Source: Chrysopilus asiliformis
Taxonomy: Eukaryota > Arthropoda > Insecta > Diptera > Rhagionidae
NCBI GenBank assembly: GCA_964034945.1
Contig: OZ035960.1
Span: 23,361,487-23,425,486, forward strand
Reading direction: 5' to 3'
DNA length: 64,000 nucleotides
Shown: positions 42,749-54,245 of the stretch, one piece after another
Layout: each line of letters begins with the position of its first letter
Position numbering within the stretch: the first letter of the stretch is position 1
Notes under the pieces: model-generated
Told to the model about the DNA's origin: nothing
Databases searched by the model: none
What the model saw: only the letters and a program-made list of their open reading frames with translations
Made by a program: the position numbers and the translations under genes

Positions 42749-45700
42749 TTAAAAAAAACTTACATCGCTTGACTCCTCATCACTTGAGTATACGTTGTTA
42801 ACTGGTTCCGAGTTTTTCTTACTACTACTGTTCGTATTACTTGTGTCTTTCTTACTGTTTGGCTGTTTTCGACCCCGCGCACTGCCGCCTCTCCGACCAA
42901 CGCCACTCGTCTCATCTTCAGCAGCTAAAGCAAATAAATCGCTATACTGCTTCTATAAAAAATATAATAAAAAAACCGTAAATTATTTTACAAAATAATA
43001 AAATTTGCGATTGATCTTACCTTTGTACTATCGCTACTATGAGAAAATGCTTGTTGCAATGCTCTTTGCATAGCATCTTGAACATAAAGCCCTGTACCAG
43101 TTCCATTGCCGTGTCTACAGCTCCTCCGAAAATGTTCCAAATGACTCAGTAGCTGAGAATTTAAAGTATAATAATGATATTTTAGACTTTTAATTACTGA
43201 CAAAATATTAATTGAATTCAAATGGTATTTTAATTTCCTCTCGTAAAATTTGAATAAAAATGTCATAGTTAAAAGATCGGCTTAAAAAATACAATCTATC
43301 TCTGTCTTTCTAGAGAACTGATAATTGTGGAGAAACCCAAAGGCCCACTTTTGTTTGCACCCCCTAAAACTATGCCAATTTTGAAGAAACAAAAATAAAA
43401 ACTTACCTGATCGGATGATGGTGAACTATTTTGCGCTGAATTACTTTTGAGCGGCCTTTTTCTTTTGTTTGGCGAACTATTTGGATATTTTGATGTTAAT
43501 AAATTGGCTATGATTTCGGAGAGAGTTTCTTCGTGATTCTGGCACCAAAATCTAAAATTTGAAACAAAAACAATTGTTAAAATTTAAAAAAAAACTTTAA
43601 TTTTCGATATTTTGTTGTTCTTCAAAAACCAGAGATTTTCTTAAAAATTATCTCACCTAAGCGCTGAAGTTACAAATGGATCGCCTCTATTTTTGGTCTC
43701 CCTACTTAACAGTAACCTAATTAATTCAGTTGTTGGCTTCTCATTTTTTAACAGTAGTAGCATATATGTTAAAGCTTCGGCATGATTTGATGATTCTAAT
43801 TCTGGCAGTATATCCTGGAAAATGTTATGCAAAGCCGTTAAATATTTTAAATCATTCAATAACAAGAATGCAAAATCTAACTAAATAAATAAACATAACA
43901 AAAGCTATAATTGCCAATCTGGCAATTATTGGAAACCCCTTTGGTTTCACCATACGGGTATAAAAAGATTTTAGCTGGTTTGTATGTGATGCGAACTTTT
44001 AGTTTTTACAATCGTTTATGATTTTTGTGTGACATTTTCAAATTTTTTGAGTGTGGATCTGGTTTTGGTTTTTTAAATTTCAAAAAATTGGTTTGGATTT
44101 TGATATCTACAATTCCAAAAATTTGGTTCTGGTTTCAACATTTTAAAACTTTGATTCTGATTTTGGTTTCTAAGATTTCAAAAATTTGGTTCTGGTGTTG
44201 GTACACTGAATTTTTAATTAAAACTGGTAGAGGTCATGTGGAATATTTTTTGGTACTAAATTAATATTAAAAAAGTGCTGGACTCGAAATCTGGTTAAAA
44301 ATACAGGGTGGGCCAGAATAGACGCAGGGGTTTGAAGTCTTTATAACTTTTTTTTTTATTTTTATTTTTTTAATTTTGTTTCAGCATTTTGTTAAGAAGA
44401 CTTGGGCAATTTAAAATGGACCTGTACACAATAGAACAACGAACCGGTGGGCGGTGGGCTCAATGGCTCTTTTACGGGACATGTTTGGCGGACGCATTAT
44501 TTCGAAAAGAAGCGATTTCAATTGGCCTCCGCGTTCACCTGATCTAACGACTCCAGATTGTTTCCTTTGGGGATATTTGAAAGAAATGTTGACGTACAAG
44601 CCAACAACCATCAGCCAATTGAAAACCAACATTCGCAGTGAAATCGAGGCCATAACACGAAAGGTTATGGAAAATGTCTTGGAAAGAGCACGGATTTGCG
44701 AAGCAGAAAATGGCCACCACTTGCGGGATATAATTTTCCATGTTTAGACCAAAAATATTCCCCATCAATCAACTACATGTATTTAAAAAAAAAATTATAG
44801 GTTTCGCTAAAATAAAAAAATTATAAAGAATTCAAACCCCCGCGTCTATTCTGGCCCACCCTGTATAAACTGATATGAACTTTTTGATCCTAAAAATTCA
44901 AATTTGAACCAAACGAAACCACAAAAATGTTAGCGATCGCTAAAACGAGTGAGAGGACGAAAAAGTTTCGCGACACCCGCCATAAGCCGGACAGCGACTA
45001 CGGCTTGTTTCACTGTAGAAATAAATATTTAGATTTTTGCAAATCTAAGAGTGCGCAAAACTTATCAATGGATTGCATTGTGGCAAAAAATTATTAAAAT
45101 CAAAAAACCACATTGTTTTAAAACAATATCAACAAAATATTTTGAATATGAAATAGAGCGGAAATCTTATCAAAAGTTCGCATACAAAATAAACACGCCA
45201 ATTTTTAGATAATCACAAAAAAATATATAGATAAAGTATATAAAAAAAAACAATAATCTGACTCACCTGTAAAAATTCAATAGGCACGTCGTGAGCTTGT
45301 ACTAATTGCCATAAACAGAATTGCTCAAATGTTTCATAACAAAGGCTATCACGGACACAATTGATAAGACCATCATTTTTAAACAATATTAATTTACCCT
45401 GTGTCACATTGTAAATAAGATCACGTAAATTTTTCGCATCAATACAACTTAATATGATTTTTATAATTTCACAATTATTAATAACATTAGTTTTAAATTC
45501 ACGATATATATCAGGCAATAACCATAAAAATATTTGTGAATTTTCACATTCTAATGCGGTTAAATCACGTGCTAAACACTTATCAATTTTATCATCGATA
45601 GCATCACATAATTGTTTATAAATAGATGTCTTAAATTGATAATTTTGGCTTGAGTTTTTACGCGATTGAAGTTTTGTATAAATTTTTAGAAAATATAATA

Positions 45701-48700
45701 ACATATAACCGATTGATGGTAAACGTTGTTGTAGCGCTGCTAACAGACTTTGAAATGATTTTTTACATTTCTCATCATATTGATACATAGTCCGAAATAG
45801 ACCAAATATTGGATAACTAATACTTTCCATTAATAGTTTTTCATCGCTTTTACTATCTGGGAATATTGTCTGTGGTAATGTTGATTTAATTACTTTGATT
45901 ATATTACTAAATAAATAATTCTGTTGATCTTGATCTAAGTTTAAACTATTTGATGATATTCGATAGTCATTTAAAAATGATTCGAAACTACTGGAACTCT
46001 TATTTGTTAAAAATTTATTAAATGAATCCGCTATGCTGGCAGGTAATTCTATTTTATCCGGCACTGGTTTTTCTTTTAAGCGTACCTGAAATGTGGAAGA
46101 AAAACGATTAATTTTTTTTTTTAAATATTAAAAAAATTTAATAAAAGGAGAATACGTGAAAAATTTACTCACTTTTGACAAAGGTAAATCGTCATCGTCG
46201 TCGGTTAAGTCTTCTATTTTTGTTTCTACATTTGTTGTGTCCTCCTCATCATCACTAAAAACGGCGTCCGTTTCATTTTCACCCCCGTCGTTAAGGTTTT
46301 CCGAACCAGTTGGATTTGAGGGTAAATCTGTTGCACCACTAATATTGCCAACACCTCCTACGCCTCCTCCACCACCGACGCCGCCACCACCTCCCCCTCC
46401 TCCGGCATCTGTTTCTAAACGATTTTGGTCTTGTTCTACTCCTAAACTAATGTTCGTATTAAAATTATTGTGATGTAAGCGATTCTCATCTTGTGCTATA
46501 ATCGTAATCGGATTATTTCTGTCATCCGGAATAAAACTGTTTAGCAAATCCGTTTGTCCCATTATTAGATGACCGGGTGGGCCAGCGCCGGGCATTGTCG
46601 TTATACAGAATTCTCTAAAATTCTCCCGAATAAGCGTACGTAGTTCTCTGTCAAGCTTTGGTGACTCGAATAGAGGATGTAAATTTGGAATAACCTGAAG
46701 TGAGAAAATTAAATAATAACAGTACTTTATGCACAGCCATGGAACTTAACTTGTAGGTAATAATTTAATAAAAATAATGGAACACTTTACCCTCTCCTCT
46801 GATGTCATCTGAGATTCTGAAGAGATTTCGATCCGATTTTTAATTTTAAAAAAATCGTTCAATGAGAAAATGATTTTCCGACTGAAATTTACTCCATCTC
46901 CTCTCCATTTCAGATTGAAGAAAGGAGGGGGGTTCCCGAGATTTCAGTGAGGAAAAAATTACTTATAGAACAATTTACATAACAGTGAACATCGAAGTTT
47001 CTTTAGTATCTTGAAAGCTGATAGCAGAGGACAAATTATCCATAATTTGTTGAAATATTGCATCATAGGCAAAATAAAAAAAAACTTATACTTAAAAAAA
47101 TACACTAAAGAGGAAAAAAAACAATTTTTTGGGCATTGTGTATCAGAAATAAAAACGAGATAACGTCAGAATCGAATTAAGCGACCCCAAAAAACCCCCT
47201 AGATGATTTTTTTGGGAAAATTTGAGGAAAATGATAATCACGTTATCCCCACAGGACCTTTCGTTATCCTTACAGACTTCATAATGTTAGAATCGGAGTC
47301 AGCGACCCCAAAAAACCCCAAGATGATTTTTTTCCGCAAAATATATGATTTTTTTCAAATTACAAAAGAAAACTCTTTGAAGGATTCGTAACGTCATTTT
47401 ATCTCTTAACTGTCATCTCATTGATCTAATTCAATTTTACTTGACCTAAAAATTACTAACAAGCAAAAATTAAAAAAAACTACATCCTACCTGCTTCTCA
47501 AGAATCTTCCTCAGTGAATTATAGACGCCAGTTCGTATTTTATCTTCACTCTTTGGATGAAAATTCTTCATGATGCGACATAAAAAGTCTAAAAGTGTAC
47601 TGCTGACGAACGGATGATTACGAATTGAATGATACATGACTAAAATTCCCGGTTCAACATTCATAATGTTGTCCTTAATTGGGTCAAAGAACAGCCAATC
47701 ATAGAATAGGGCTAATTTAGCATTAGCTAAAGCAACTGGATTTGTGCATGAGGTCAATAGCCAACCGATAATTGCCCATCGTGGTATAATATCAGAGCAT
47801 AGCATATCATTGGTCGGGTGTATTGCATTTATTATATATCGTATCAGATCTGATCGAAGACTATGCGATTCGGGCGTTGTAAAGTATTTATCTTGAAACC
47901 AGTCCTGATAACGTTTATGATTGCCAAACTTCACCGATGACGTGAGAAAGTGTAGTTTACGTTCAACTTCCGGTGTCAAGCGACACAGTAGAAATCGTCG
48001 ACTAGTTCGAATCTGTAATAAATGCCAGATACCGTTAAAGCTAGGGCACAACGATTTCGGATAAAGTAAAATGTCACGCCAAAGTTGCTCAAACTCTGGT
48101 ATCCGCGCTACATTCTGCAGTAATCTAAAAAGAAATTAAATTTTAGTGAATTTCATTTTTTTTTTTACAAAATATAGCAAATTTCCTCACCTAACAAAGT
48201 CCCTTCCAAGTGGGATAACATCTATAAAACGATCACGTATCAATCCAATCACAAATTTGACTTCTTTATTCCTTAAATTAGTTAACATTGGACTCGTATG
48301 GTCTTCAATTAGCCTAACATATGTATAAACGACGGCACCAATCAAAAGTTGATATTTCTCCAGCCATGGTCGATGCTCAATGAAAATGTCTAGGAGTCCT
48401 TCAACAAGAAACAAATTTCTTGGTGACACATCGCCACCGCTCACCTGCCGTAAGCAATTCCAAATGATTGTGTCAACATTGAGAACTTGATTCTTAACCA
48501 ATTCACGGAGTAGCCAGAGTAGTTGCCGTTTAGCGATTTCGGTGAATTTTGGATATTTTTCGGCAACAAGCATCGATAGATTTGTTGTGACTAAATTGAA
48601 TCCATCGCGCGTCGTCAGTGTTAGATCACGATATGTTTTCGGTGCTAATGCTTGATCTGTTAGAATTGTATAGAGAAGGCCGAGCGATATCTCTTCATGT

Positions 48701-48801
48701 TGTTTCTCCTTGCATACTAGCTGTGAGAGAAGGTCATGCAATTCTTTGTCATTTAATCCATTTGTCTGTTGCTGTAGATTAAGAAATGATCGTTCGTATT
48801 T
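42749..48801 (-). CDS. IntS3: Integrator complex subunit 3 (IntS3), eight exons, first exon missing
   Basis: Nuclear scaffold subunit of Integrator, which cleaves snRNA and promoter-proximal transcripts; in humans it also forms the SOSS single-strand DNA complex. Minus-strand exons: 48,801-48,191, 48,124-47,491, 46,694-46,173, 46,085-45,267, 43,814-43,657, 43,551-43,407, 43,152-43,021 and 42,952-42,749, all with GT-AG borders and agreeing phases, 1,074 residues in total (human about 1,043). Family landmarks include [85 protein letters not shown] and [11 protein letters not shown]. Exon 3 carries a poly-Gly/Val stretch and an acidic patch. The N-terminal roughly 30 residues lie in an exon further right that I could not find. 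In the last exon GTAAGT at 42,763-42,758 could be a donor; otherwise the stop is at 42,749-42,751. Confidence 0.95.
43892..43966 (+). repeat. internally deleted copy of the 6,692-7,255 repeat
   Basis: The first about 50 bases (AACATAACAAAAGCTATAAT, hairpin, GGAAACCC) are fused directly to the last about 27 (TTTGGTTTCACCATACGGGT). The roughly 490-bp middle is absent. It lies in an IntS3 intron. Confidence 0.85.
44030..44210 (+). repeat. degenerate tandem repeat, unit about 45 bp
   Basis: Four imperfect copies of a unit like TTTCAAAAATTTGGTTCTGG followed by TTTTGGTTTCTAAGA. It lies in an IntS3 intron. Confidence 0.7.
44304..44863 (+). pseudogene. internally deleted mariner-like element B
   Basis: Inverted ends CAGGGTGGGCCAGAATAGAC, continuing GCAGGGGTTTGAA, bound 560 bp, with TA on both sides (44,302-44,303 and 44,864-44,865). 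A start MDLYTIEQR at 44,416 is followed by a deletion, then in another frame the transposase C-terminus with [20 protein letters not shown] and on to a stop at 44,747. Only the third catalytic aspartate region remains. It is inserted in an IntS3 intron. Confidence 0.92.
47070..47345 (+). repeat. half palindrome plus 1.3 units of the 122-bp repeat, in an IntS3 intron
   Basis: ATACACTAAAGAGGAAAAAA and GCATTGTGTATCAGAAATAA match the arm of the palindromes at 41,640 and 1,391. It then continues into AGCGACCCCAAAAAACCCCC, TAATCACGTTATCCCCACAG and a second unit start. The order is the same as at 41,640-42,590, so palindrome and array travel together. Confidence 0.8.
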
Positions 48802-49009
48802 CTGAAAGTAGACAAAAGTAATAAATTATCTAAAAACAATGATTTTTTTTTGTGAAATTTTTTTTAAATTGCTTTAGCTTTTAAATGTTTGACGAGATAA
48901 TCGACTAATCGAATGTGGGAGTAACGAAAAAAAACATAAAATGCCATGGAATTTTTTTTCAAGGGATTTTTAGGGACATCACGAAAATATTCTCATCTTT
49001 TGGTGCTAA
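48802..49009 (-). other. start of IntS3 first intron
   Basis: The acceptor TACTTTCAG at 48,802-48,810 precedes the first exon found. No upstream coding exon is recognisable. Confidence 0.4.
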
Positions 49010-49345
49010 TTTTTTTAGGCAATTTTGGCTCGCAGATTCGGAATCTAGCAGTGATTTGACGGCTCTAGTTTTTTAGATATGCAAGGTGACATTTGAAACC
49101 TTTAAAATTGTCCATAGATTTAAATGTTTGTCAAGCCCTGTTGATGCCGAAAAATATTAGTTTTTTCGAATAATTTTTTAAAATTGTTTATTTTGTGGCT
49201 TAGTGCAGTTAACCTCCGAGCTACATATATTTAAATCACTTTATGAGCAACAGTGCATATCTCAAAATCTAGAGCTGAACGAACCAAACCACTGCTAGGT
49301 TCGGAGTCAGAGTTAAAGACTCTAATATCGAATGTACTAAATTTG
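49010..49345. repeat. old copy of the 851-1,287 foldback element
   Basis: GCAGATTCGGAATCTAGCAG then TGATTTGACGGCTCTAG match the left arm, and AACCAAACCACTGCTAGGTT followed by AAGACTCTAATATCGAATG matches the right arm, in inverted order around a longer centre. Many mismatches mark it as old. Confidence 0.7.
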
Positions 49346-50621
49346 CTGTCGGCCTGTGTAATTTTTGCTTTTCCTCACTGTAAAAAGATTTTTAATTTTC
49401 CTCATTGTAAAAAGAATCGTTAAATGATGTCAGAAACATAAGAAAGGAATCATAGCCACTCATTCCTGATCAAAACAAGTATTTTTGAATACAATACATA
49501 TTAAACACTCGTGTTTCATCGTGTCGCGATAAAATACTGCCTTGTTATTAATATTGAAATTAAATCATCTGAGATAAGAAAAATTAAGAGACAAATATGA
49601 CGCTTTTAATTTTTAGCCATTTGAAAATCAATATACATTGCCGTCTTATATAACTCACTGCCGTCTACTAAATGAAAACTCGAAAAATCTTCAAATGAAT
49701 CATATCGAATAAATTATTGCATCACAAAAGAAGAATCTCGGTGATCATCATAACGAAACAATAACACAGGATACAGCAAAAAAAAATCATTTTAATTTTG
49801 TTCTTTGTAAGAACATCTGCTGTCCAAAGAAATGTCGGGCTTTTATGTAATAAATTGCTTCATCCAAATGGAACTCATTATAAAATTAGAAAAGGAATTT
49901 ATTTTTTTTGGATGTGTGAAATGCCATTACCACCAAATTGCTACAAAATTCAGATATGCACTGCAAGAAACTAGGAAAAATCTTTAGTTATTTTTAAACT
50001 TGTGACAGAATTTTTCTGGGGGGCTGTCAATACAATACGTCATACTTTTAGAGAGGAAGGAGGAATCTGCGATACTGTGCAGGTGGTATTACCTCCCATA
50101 TAAGAAATCGCAAATAAGTGTGACGTTCCAAAAAGCCTAAAATAAGCGTGAAGTTTGCCATTTTTCTGATGTTTCAGATAGAATGACAACTAGGGTGACC
50201 AAACGTCACTTCAAAAGCGACAATAGTCATTTTTCCAGATTAGTTCTTTCTTTCTTTTTAATTGCATATAATAATACGACTTCAAAACCATGGTAACAGT
50301 TTAGACTTATTTTGCTATTCCAGTACGCACTTTAAATCTAGTACGATGACTAGATCATACTTTCAGTGATACTGGGTCATGGAATTAAAAAAAATTGTAA
50401 GAATATATGTATTGTTTTTCCATGGGTCAATAGACATATTGTGATTTTCCATGCGTTGTCACTTTATTGTGTAAATAAGTCTCTTTTTTACTCCAAAACC
50501 CACTATTTCAATTTCAAAGTCTGATCACCCAATGACAACTGAAGTCGGTTTTAGCGTGACAAGATTAGTTTTAGCGGCGCGATAGGATTAGCAAAACTTT
50601 ACAATGCGGGGCCCTGGAGAT
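49346..50621. other. gene-free sequence
   Basis: Nothing recognisable. Confidence 0.4.
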
Positions 50622-51050
50622 TAGGGATGTCAAAAAAGAACCGGTTAAACCGGTTACCCGGTGTTTTTGCTTCGGATAACCGGGTTTTTCGGTTTTTTTT
50701 GCACGGTTATTCCCGGTGTTTTGTAAAGCCAAAAACTGTTCAAAAAAACCGATCATTTTTTTGTACGGAAAAATAATTTTAAACCAATTTTCTTGCAACT
50801 GATTTGTTAGAAACACTCCTTTTTAGGCACTCTGAACCAAATACAATATTATATTGTGCCATTTATGGCCTCTTAATGAATTTTATGGCACTTCACGTCT
50901 TTTGTTTGTATTATAGTGTATTTGTTGCCAATTTGAACAAAACGGTTTTTCGATGTTTTAATAACCGGTTTTTTGGACCCGGTTAAACCGAAGTCTTAAA
51001 AACCGATTTAACCGAAAACCGTTTTTTTTTTCAAAAATTTGACATCCCTA
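50622..51050. mobile_element. hAT-type non-autonomous element with CCGGTTAAACCGG words
   Basis: Ends TAGGGATGTCAAA and TTTGACATCCCTA are inverted repeats closely related to the ends of the 33,411 element. Subterminal zones contain AACCGGTTAAACCGGTTACC, ATAACCGGGTTTTTCGG and, mirrored on the right, CCCGGTTAAACCG. The possible 8-bp target duplication (CTGGAGAT / CTCGAGGG) matches at 5 of 8 bases, so it is aged or wrong. The centre (429 bp total) is non-coding. Confidence 0.8.
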
Positions 51051-51074
51051 CTCGAGGGTCTCCATATTTTCAGG

Positions 51075-51265
51075 GTTAGTAAAACATAAGAAAAGTTACA
51101 ATTTCCGGGGGAAAAGGTGAAATTCTAAGAACAGACCGAATTTTGATAGAAATTTTTCGATTTGATCCGACTCCAAGAACTTAACCTTATCTTTAACTGG
51201 AGACTTGTCGGTGCAAAATTTTAAGTCTCTACCTCCACTCTTTCGACAGATAGATATCCAAAAAA
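51075..51265 (+). repeat. diverged copy of the AACATAAGAAAAG repeat family
   Basis: It starts AACATAAGAAAAGTTACAAT, contains CCAAGAACTTAACCTTATCT and AAGTCTCTACCTCCACTC, and ends at GACAGATAGATATCC. The same blocks in order occur at 57,905-58,245. Confidence 0.65.
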
Positions 51266-51725
51266 AAAATTTAGCGGGAGCTCATGAATTATTGTTACGG
51301 CACAGGAAGTTTTCCTACAATTATATTTTCTGTTGCAGAGTTTAAAATGTTTTTTTTTCTAATGCCAACAATGATGTGGTATTGCAAAGCTTTGTATGTA
51401 AAGTTTTGCTCATCATCAACAGCAAGAAACGTGATCAAGGGGTAAACCTACTCATCATTCGTTTAGAAGAGAGCGGTTGAGAAGGTTATATGAAAAGAGG
51501 CGGTATAATTTTCAAAAAAGCACCAAGTCCTTAGTTTCAGTGGTATCAACTCTTGGAAAATTATTTAAGTTGTTTTTGTCGGATACTAGTTCGGCTTCTA
51601 ATTTTTACTAAATTGATCTATATATTTAAATTATTTTTTTAAGCACAGCCTTTCTATTATTTTATTTTAAATACGATGGGAAATTGGATTCACTCTTGCT
51701 AAAGTGGGATTTCAAAATGGTAATA
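51266..51725. other. gene-free sequence
   Basis: Nothing recognisable. Confidence 0.4.
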
Positions 51726-51841
51726 CAGTAGAATCCCGATAATTCGTACCCCGATCATTCGTATATCCCGCTAATTCGTATATCCCGCTAATTCGTATGA
51801 ATTTGCTGGCCCTTGAAATACGAATTATCGGGATTCGACTG
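51726..51841. mobile_element. pogo-like mini element
   Basis: Ends CAGTAGAATCCCGATAATTC and GAATTATCGGGATTCGACTG are inverted repeats. TA precedes the left end but does not follow the right end. The 116-bp element also holds ATCCCGCTAATTCGTAT twice in tandem. CAGT...ACTG ends and TA targeting suggest the pogo/Tigger group. Confidence 0.7.
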
Positions 51842-53167
51842 TGTTACATCACGACTTTTTAGTTTTGTAGTGAAAAAAGCATCAAAGTTTATTTCGAGTT
51901 ACAAAAAATAACAAACAATAAATGAAATAAACCGAAAAACATTGTTTATTGAAATTTCATTTCTAGAGACTTCTCTCATCTTGTTAACATGTTTTCCATA
52001 CGAACATGCAATCAATTGTAGTGAAATATTTAAAAGGCAATGTAGATTTGAAAGAATCAAAAGCAGCTTGAATGGGATCAATAGCAGGTAACCAAACTAA
52101 TTACAGACAATGTCAGAAACTAGGCAACCAATTAAATTCGAACACTTGATAAAGCACTAACTCTTAAAAGACTTAACTCTTCAAAGCAATCATTTTGGTT
52201 CGTGTTATTAGCGTTCATTAAGGGAAATTTGCATGAAAAATTAACATTTGGTCGCCATTCAAAGTAGAAAATCAGCAAAAAAAACATACGCAAGATCTCC
52301 AATGGAGTCGCAGAGCCGAGTATGGAGAGACCAAAGGAACTTCGATTATACATAGAATCTGGTTACAACTTATAGTCCCGTAATATTTCTTCAATTGCGA
52401 AGAACGAATTTATTTGTTTTTCTCTAATAGGTTTTCTTACATCGCTTGGGTATTTAAAGTGGCACGTAACGCGTACGAGCAGCCGCTCCAACATAAACAT
52501 CCATCCAATTCAGCCAGTTCCAACTGAAAATTTCTCGGCAATAAATGGTGTTGTTTGCTATTTAGAGACCCCCTCACTTTTCGCCCTCGGCCCCATCATG
52601 CTCGTCAAAATTGGGTAGAAATGTGTTTTTCTTGCTGATAATATTACAGCAGAAGTTTGTGACGCCATCATGTTATAGCAGGTAGTGTAACTGGAGCGTA
52701 AGTAGTGGGACTCATTAGAAGCAAATAATTGCCCCAAAGAGTGGCTACTTACACTCCATGTGGGGATTCCGTTCAAAGTCACTACATCAGATTGTGTGAA
52801 TGCGCGAATCTATTTATTGGGTGACCGAATGCCTATTCTGGAGGCAGCCAACAACGCCAAAGTTGAAGACGTTTATCGTTTGATCGCAATACAACAAGTG
52901 GAAATTATGGAGATGGAGTTTAGTAGGTTTAACCCTCATGTGTGTTTTTTTAAATTCTACATAAGTGCAGTTCCTAGGAATTGAAGGAAATATAAATTAC
53001 TAGCAAATTGAAAAAAATCGATTTATATTTTTTGTTTTGATTATAAAAAAACAGCAATGCTATTTAATTTTTTTTAACTTTTCAAGATTACATTCACCAG
53101 TTATGTCAGTTAGGTTAAAAACACAAAATCTTATGCAAATATACACAAAAGAAAAAATCACACATAA
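51842..53167. other. gene-free sequence
   Basis: No gene is recognised. 52,430-52,930 is somewhat GC-richer and may be an old coding relic, but no family motif can be read. Confidence 0.4.
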
Positions 53168-53283
53168 TAGGCCCTATCACTGGTTCGGATCGTAAACTCA
53201 ATGTTGTTGTTGGTATAAAACACTAACAACAACATTGAGTTTGCGATCCGAACCATTCGTATCGGATTCTGTGATAGGGCCTA
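53168..53283. mobile_element. palindromic MITE, GGCCCTATCAC type, with TGTTGTTGTTGGT core
   Basis: TAGGCCCTATCAC and GTGATAGGGCCTA are exact inverted ends, with a further arm GGTTCGGATCGTAAACTCAA. The core is TGTTGTTGTTGGTATAAAAC then ACTAACAACAACA. The sister copy is at 10,908-11,034. Outside bases are ATAA-like on both sides, consistent with a short A/T target. Confidence 0.88.
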
Positions 53284-53821
53284 ATATGAAAAAGCATGAA
53301 AAAGCGCGCTCTGCCAGACAATCAAATTAAATTATTAGGTTTGTGTTTTAAATACTTTTCATTTATATAATTTTAGATACATTGAAATCAAATACAAGAC
53401 ATTTGTTTCAAATAACCTGCATTTAAAATGAATGCTTTGGTATTTGTTTTTACTACTTTCTCTTTTTATTCAAATAAAAATTATTTGATTTTGGATTATA
53501 AATAAAAAAACAGTTAAGTCAAATGACGGTTCTTGGTTTGATATCGGTATACGGTATCAAGGTTTCAATGTATTAGAATTTCAGAAAAAAAAAACAATCT
53601 AGGAACAGGCAAAACCCTTTTTCTAGTCAGTTTATTCCTGATTGTTTTCTCTTAGATGTCAAGTGGCTTTACCACGGATTGAGAACCACCGGCTAATTTA
53701 ATATTTATATATCCTAATTTTGACATAAATTAAGATATCAAAATTTTTCATAATCACAGTACTTTATTCGACTACGTATTAAGTACTTCGTATAATGAAA
53801 AAAAACCCCGCCTATCTAAAG

Positions 53822-54245
53822 TAGGCTACACATCTATCAGTTTTTGGGAAACTGATGCCAAACTGATTTGGTGTGAACGTAAAATCAGACAACTGATGGG
53901 CAACTACGAAAAAATTCGTGGGCAAATCAGTTTTTTAAAAAAAAAACGGATGGCCAACTGATTGGTGTGAACGTTCGCATCAGTCGCGTCAATCGTATCG
54001 CATTAGAATAGAACCAAATATTATTTTTTGAACTTAATGCAATAACGATGCATAAACACGCTCTGTCTCGATTATGCACCCGCATTTTTTTAAATCTGCA
54101 ATCAAAATGAATGGATACTCTTCACAAAAAACTGTCACTTACAACTGATAGATGTGAACGCATAACTAGATGTAAAAAACTTATGGAAAACTGACAAGTG
54201 CCGTAACAGTCGCGACTGATCGAAAACTGATAGATGTGTGCCCTA
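53822..54245. mobile_element. TIR element with ACACATCTATCAGTTTT ends
   Basis: TAGGCTACACATCTATCAGT at the left and ACTGATAGATGTGTGCCCTA at the right are inverted repeats. Words AACTGAT and GTGTGAACG recur inside both subterminal zones in mirrored orientation. The layout and TAGG start resemble hAT, but no convincing 8-bp duplication was seen. 424 bp, non-coding. Confidence 0.75.

Noticed and set aside
46156..46473. 105-codon plus-strand frame with Ser and Pro runs
   Set aside because: Antisense of the IntS3 exon with poly-Gly and acidic stretches.
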